Assembly (NCBI GenBank): GCA_017745595.1
Contig: WMBV01000016.1
Span: forward strand, 1 to 64,000
Origin: Bordetella petrii
GTDB taxonomy: Bacteria; Pseudomonadota; Gammaproteobacteria; Burkholderiales; Burkholderiaceae_B
Reading direction: 5' to 3'
Length of the DNA stretch: 64,000 nucleotides
Below, piece after piece: positions 60,434-64,000 of this stretch; positions within the stretch are counted from its first letter, which is position 1, and every line of letters starts with the position of its first letter. The notes under the pieces are model-generated. The model saw nothing but the letters and a program-made list of their open reading frames with translations, did not search any database and was not told where the DNA came from. The position numbers were made by a program, and so were the translations under genes.

Positions 60434-62785
60434 ATGCTCGCAAGAACTTCCCTGCCGGCGGCCGCCCTGGTGGCCCTGGCCGCGCTGCTGGCGGCGTGTT
60501 CCGACGGCGGGTCGGACGACCCGCCCACGCCTGTCGCTTCGGACAAGCCCAACATCCTGTTCATCGTGCTGGACGACCTGGGCGTGGACCAGATGGTGTC
60601 CTACGGCTACGGCGGCGCCGCCCCGCCCAGGACGCCCAACCTGACGGCCATTGCCCAGGCCGGCGTGCAGTTCCGCAATGCGTGGGCGATGCCCGACTGC
60701 ACCCCCACGCGCGCCACTTTCTTTACCGGCCGCTATCCGTCGCAGAACAACGTGCTGAACGCCCTGGTGGCGACCGACCTGGCCAATTCCGCGCCATCGC
60801 CGTACGAGATGACGCTGCCCAAGCTGCTGAAGGCCCAGGGCTACACCAGCGCGCTGATCGGCAAGATGCACCTGACCGGCTCGGACCTGAACGGCGGGTT
60901 CAACCTGCCCTACGGCTACGACAGCATGTGGAAGCTGGGCTGGGATTATTTCGACGGCTTCCTGGACGGCGCGCCCTATAACATCGATACCCGGGCCGGC
61001 CTGGCGACCAAGGGCGCCGACGTCGACAGCGGCCCGTACAAGTGCGGCTTCGTTCCCACCACGAGAATCGACGCCGCCAACGGCGCCGATGCCGGCGCGT
61101 GCTATTTCGCCAACGGCAGCTGCTCGCAGCTCGCGATAGGCGGCGAAGTCGCCACGCCGGGCCGCACCTGCATGGAACGCGGCGGCATCCTGGACCCGGG
61201 CCAGTCCTGCCAGGCCACGACGCCCAGCTACATCGACTTCACGGCGCAGAATGGCTATTACACCGGCCGGTGGGTAAAGAGCACCGCCCACGGCAACGGC
61301 CAGGTCATCCCGGCGTCCGACCCGTCTTCGCGCGGCTACCGCAGCATCCTGGAAACCGAGCGCGCCCTGGAATGGGCCGGGCAGCAGCCCGACGACAGGC
61401 CCTGGATGCTGACGGTGGGCTATTCGGCCATCCATACGCCCCTGCAGGTGCCGCCCGTCGAGCTGATCGCCGACGACACGCCGGGCCGCAACGACAATCT
61501 GGTGTGCTCGCCATTGGCCGACTCGGAAAGCACGCCGGTGCTGACGCAGCTTACCGACCTGGTCGACGCCCATCTCATCACCAACCTGATGATCGAGGCC
61601 GTGGACAGGAAGATCGGCGACCTGCTGGTGGGTCTGGACCTGGCCAAGTACAACACCGACGGCACGCTGGACTACCACCCCGAGCAAACCAATACGGTGG
61701 TCGTCGTGGTGGGCGACAACGGCACCTATGTGAACAGCGTCAAGTTCACGTCGCCGGGCAAGTTCGACCCCATGCGCGCCAAGGCGTCGCCTTACCAGAC
61801 GGGGGTGTGGGTGCCGCTGCTGGTGGCCGGCCCGATGGTCGCCTCGCCCGGGCGCGAGGTGCCGCACATGGTGGGCTCGGTGGACCTGTACCGGCTGTTC
61901 GCCGATATCGCGGGCGCCGACGTGGACGGGGCCACCCCGGCCAATCGCCCGCTCGATGCGCAACCCATGCTGGCCTACCTGACCGATGCGGGGCAGGCCG
62001 GCATCCGCGGCACCAACTTCACCGAAATGGGTACCAACCTGCGGGCGGTGGGCTCGGCCGATGACCAGTATGCCTGCGTGGTGCCCGCCGCCAACAATGT
62101 GTGCACCACGCTGTTCCCGCAAAAGGGAGTGTGCCTGGCCCAGGGCGGCATCTGGTACGGCGACAACCAGTCCAGCGAAACCAGCGGCGTGCCCGCGACG
62201 GGCTATCACAATTGCTGCCAGGTGCAGGCGTACCGGTTGGCCCGCGGCGAAGCCACCAACTTCCTGCCCACCGCCACCAAGGCGGTCACCGACGGCACCT
62301 ACAAGCTGGTGCGCCAGACACGCAACCAGTGCGATCCAGTTATGGGCAATGCCCCCGACCCCAGCGCCTACGCCTATAGCGCCACCGGCTACGACGTGAC
62401 CGACGAGCTTTACCAGATCGACACGGCTACCCCCGATCCCAAGCTGGACAAGGACGGCAGCCAGCTGGCCGCCGTGGCCCCGCCGCCGCTGGACACCGCG
62501 TCGCTGAACGCCGCGCAGCAGCAGGCCTACGCCAATCTGAAGTCCGAGATGGAACGGCACGATGCCGTGGCCAGCTACAACCAGGACTACGACACGGTGA
62601 ATTGCCCGGGCGATGGCAACCGCGACCTGGTGGTGGACCAGCAAGACCTGGATAACTGGCGGGAACTGAGCCAGCTGAACAACGGCCAGTCGAGTTGGTA
62701 CGACTTCAACCACGATGGCAAGACCGACGCGGCCGACCAGGCCATTATCCAGAATCACATGGGCCAGACGTGCTCCGCCGTATGA
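60434..62785 (+). CDS. sulfatase lipoprotein with C-terminal dockerin-like EF-hand pair
   Basis: A 783-residue exported sulfatase. The lipobox is L-L-A-A-C22, the mature N-terminus is Asp/Pro-rich, and the sulfatase core starts KPNILFIVLDDLGVDQ. The formylglycine motif is C89-T-P-T-R93 and VVVVGDNGTY supplies metal ligands. The chain is rich in Cys (inserts around 200-260 and 550-650), fitting disulfides in the periplasm or on the outer membrane. Residues about 720-775 hold two calcium-loop-like segments (D-G-N-R-D-L-V-V-D-Q-Q-D and D-F-N-H-D-G-K-T-D), a type-I-dockerin-like pair bracketed by Cys. AAGGAG precedes ATG 60434. The stop overlaps the FGE gene by ATGA. Substrate unknown; a large extracellular sulfate ester is plausible. 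Confidence 0.85.
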   Translation: MLARTSLPAAALVALAALLAACSDGGSDDPPTPVASDKPNILFIVLDDLGVDQMVSYGYGGAAPPRTPNLTAIAQAGVQFRNAWAMPDCTPTRATFFTGRYPSQNNVLNALVATDLANSAPSPYEMTLPKLLKAQGYTSALIGKMHLTGSDLNGGFNLPYGYDSMWKLGWDYFDGFLDGAPYNIDTRAGLATKGADVDSGPYKCGFVPTTRIDAANGADAGACYFANGSCSQLAIGGEVATPGRTCMERGGILDPGQSCQATTPSYIDFTAQNGYYTGRWVKSTAHGNGQVIPASDPSSRGYRSILETERALEWAGQQPDDRPWMLTVGYSAIHTPLQVPPVELIADDTPGRNDNLVCSPLADSESTPVLTQLTDLVDAHLITNLMIEAVDRKIGDLLVGLDLAKYNTDGTLDYHPEQTNTVVVVVGDNGTYVNSVKFTSPGKFDPMRAKASPYQTGVWVPLLVAGPMVASPGREVPHMVGSVDLYRLFADIAGADVDGATPANRPLDAQPMLAYLTDAGQAGIRGTNFTEMGTNLRAVGSADDQYACVVPAANNVCTTLFPQKGVCLAQGGIWYGDNQSSETSGVPATGYHNCCQVQAYRLARGEATNFLPTATKAVTDGTYKLVRQTRNQCDPVMGNAPDPSAYAYSATGYDVTDELYQIDTATPDPKLDKDGSQLAAVAPPPLDTASLNAAQQQAYANLKSEMERHDAVASYNQDYDTVNCPGDGNRDLVVDQQDLDNWRELSQLNNGQSSWYDFNHDGKTDAADQAIIQNHMGQTCSAV

Positions 62786-63945
62786 ACGACCGTTCCAGCA
62801 AGAAAAACCGCCTGGGCCTGGCCGCGGCCGCCTGCGCCGCCATCGTGGCGGCGGGCGGGCTGGCCGCGTGGGCGCTGACCGCGCCGGCCCAAAGCGTGGG
62901 GGTTGCCGGGGTGGCCAGGCCCATCCTGGGCAATGGCGTCGATACGCCCAGGGACATGGCCTGGGTGCCGGGCGGCACTTTCCTGATGGGCAGCGACAGC
63001 AAGCAGGCCAGCGCCAATGAACGCCCGGCCCACCCGGTGCGGGTGCGCGGCTTCTGGATGGACGTGACGGACGTCACCAACGACCAGTTCGCCGAATTCG
63101 TGCGGCAGACCGGCTATGTGACCACCGCGCAGCGCAAGCCCGATTGGGACACCGTGCGCGTGCAATTGCCGCCCGGCACGCCGAAACCGCCCGACAGCGT
63201 GCTGGTGCCCGGCGGCATGGTGTTCACGGGCACGGCCGCGCCGGTGCGGCTGGACCAGTACTGGCAATGGTGGCGCTTCGTGCCCGGCGCGGACTGGCGC
63301 CACCCGCAGGGTCCGGGCAGCAGTATCGAGGGCAAGGGCGACCATCCCGTGGTGCAGGTCAGCTACGAAGACGCGCAGGCCTATGCCAGGTGGGCGGGCA
63401 AGCGCCTGCCCACCGAAGCCGAATGGGAATTCGCCGCGCGCGGCGGCCTGGAGCAGGCCGACTACGCCTGGGGCAACGAGCTGGCGCCCGGCGGCACGAA
63501 GCGCGCCAATTACTGGGACGCGGACCAGGGCGCCTTTCCCGTGCTGCCGCCGGGCAGCACGGTCGCCGCGCCGGGCACGCAGCCCGTCAAGACGTATCCC
63601 GAGAATGCCTACGGCCTGTACGACATGACCGGCAATGCCTGGCAATGGGTGGCCGACTGGTATCGGGCCGATTATTTCGCGCGGCAGGCCGGCAAGGCGG
63701 GCAAGGGCACGGCCATCAGCAACCCGGTGGGTCCGGCCGACAGCTACGACCCCTCTGACCCGGGCGTGCCGGCCAACGCGCCGCGCCGGGTCATCCGAGG
63801 CGGCTCGTTTCTGTGCAACGAGGATTTCTGTACGTCGTACCGCCCCAGCGCGCGGCGCGGCGCCGACCCCTACAACCCGATGTCGCACCTGGGCTTCCGG
63901 CTGGTCAAGGATGCCCCGCCCGCGGTCGCCCGCGCGGGAGACTGA
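62782..63945 (+). CDS. membrane-anchored FGE-like (SUMF1 family) protein
   Basis: A 387-residue SUMF1-domain protein with an N-terminal cytoplasmic basic stub (RSSKKNR) and a hydrophobic segment (11-33) ending A-P-A-Q, i.e. a signal peptide or anchor; the catalytic domain should face the periplasm. The FGE cysteine pair is kept: C345 and C350 in RGGSFLCNEDFC. LPTEAEWEFAARGG and MTGNAWQWVADWY are family landmarks. Unlike the cytoplasmic FGE at 30661 it lacks the N-terminal Cys-Cys. Translational coupling to the exported sulfatase suggests it activates that protein after secretion. A non-FGE SUMF1 role is possible but the retained Cys pair argues for catalysis. Confidence 0.85.
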   Translation: MNDRSSKKNRLGLAAAACAAIVAAGGLAAWALTAPAQSVGVAGVARPILGNGVDTPRDMAWVPGGTFLMGSDSKQASANERPAHPVRVRGFWMDVTDVTNDQFAEFVRQTGYVTTAQRKPDWDTVRVQLPPGTPKPPDSVLVPGGMVFTGTAAPVRLDQYWQWWRFVPGADWRHPQGPGSSIEGKGDHPVVQVSYEDAQAYARWAGKRLPTEAEWEFAARGGLEQADYAWGNELAPGGTKRANYWDADQGAFPVLPPGSTVAAPGTQPVKTYPENAYGLYDMTGNAWQWVADWYRADYFARQAGKAGKGTAISNPVGPADSYDPSDPGVPANAPRRVIRGGSFLCNEDFCTSYRPSARRGADPYNPMSHLGFRLVKDAPPAVARAGD

Positions 63946-63948
63946 ACC

Positions 63949-64000
63949 ATGGAGATGGTCTTGAAGAAACCTCTTTCCACGCTGCTGGCGGCAGGGTTTG
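63949..64000 (+). CDS. 5' end of an exported-protein gene (truncated by window)
   Basis: Three bases after the FGE-like stop, ATG 63949 opens MEMVLKKPLSTLLAAGF, the start of a signal peptide that runs off the window. ATG 63955 is an alternative. Position suggests a third member of the sulfatase/FGE operon; nothing more can be said. Confidence 0.6.
   Translation, partial: MEMVLKKPLSTLLAAGF

Noticed and set aside
60398-62758. A 786-codon minus-strand frame opposite the exported sulfatase
   Set aside because: Val/Gly/His-rich shadow of the sulfatase reading frame, no domain motif, no ribosome site.

Overview
The window is high-GC DNA, densely packed with transporters and catabolic enzymes. It has the style of a beta-proteobacterium of the Alcaligenaceae (Bordetella/Achromobacter type). 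The main pointers are five periplasmic solute receptors of the Bug (TctC) family without any TctA/TctB membrane partner, many LysR regulators placed next to small catabolic operons, a sodium:solute symporter with its tiny accessory protein, and family-typical small lipoproteins. Genus and species cannot be fixed from the sequence alone. No rRNA, tRNA, CRISPR array or replication origin was seen. The only mobile DNA is the right end of an IS3-type element at the left edge.

Layout. 1-126: IS end. 267-4494 (minus): iron-uptake signalling set, ECF sigma / FecR anti-sigma / TonB-dependent receptor, with a possible Fur box. 4959-9881 (plus): RraA-type aldolase, aminotransferase and a complete polar amino-acid ABC transporter, which together suggest use of a 4-hydroxy-glutamate-like amino acid. 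9907-13933: LysR, TauD/TfdA dioxygenase and two Bug receptors. 13965-17901 (minus): SSS symporter, 40-residue companion peptide, Bug receptor and LysR. 18520-20493 (minus): DbpA RNA helicase and an HdeD-type membrane protein. 20569-24449 (minus): choline sulfatase, Bug receptor and a LacI regulator. 24698-31641 (plus): LacI-controlled sugar-type ABC transporter, cytoplasmic arylsulfatase and formylglycine-generating enzyme. 31747-36984 (plus): DUF2242-like lipoprotein, FGGY kinase and a ribose-type ABC transporter. 37053-39304: two gene remnants meeting tail to tail, an amidohydrolase and a LysR. 39515-43481 (plus): Bug, MmgE/PrpD protein, small AtzG/GatC-like subunit and amidase.

43680-54699 (plus) is the most coherent block: FAD amine/amino-acid oxidoreductase, RidA imine deaminase, MlrC-type metallopeptidase, a full Dpp/Opp peptide importer, D-aminoacylase and N-carbamoyl-D-amino-acid hydrolase. 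It closes with an XRE-cupin regulator (54720-55364). It reads as an import-and-degradation pathway for peptides or derivatives containing D-amino acids, and its front promoter is overlapped by a 40-bp dyad. 55339-57547 (minus) holds an SLC13 permease and a glycine-zipper protein. 57699-60271 (minus) is a two-component system. It diverges from a sulfatase lipoprotein with a dockerin-like tail plus a membrane-anchored FGE-like protein (60434-63945). Between them lie five TGTCA repeats, four of them about 20 bp apart.

A family of palindromic intergenic repeats (halves resembling GGTGTCTGAC / GTCAGACACC) occurs in six intergenic regions. One copy forms a perfect 34-bp inverted repeat. All functional calls come from reading the translated sequence and remembered family features; no database search was run.
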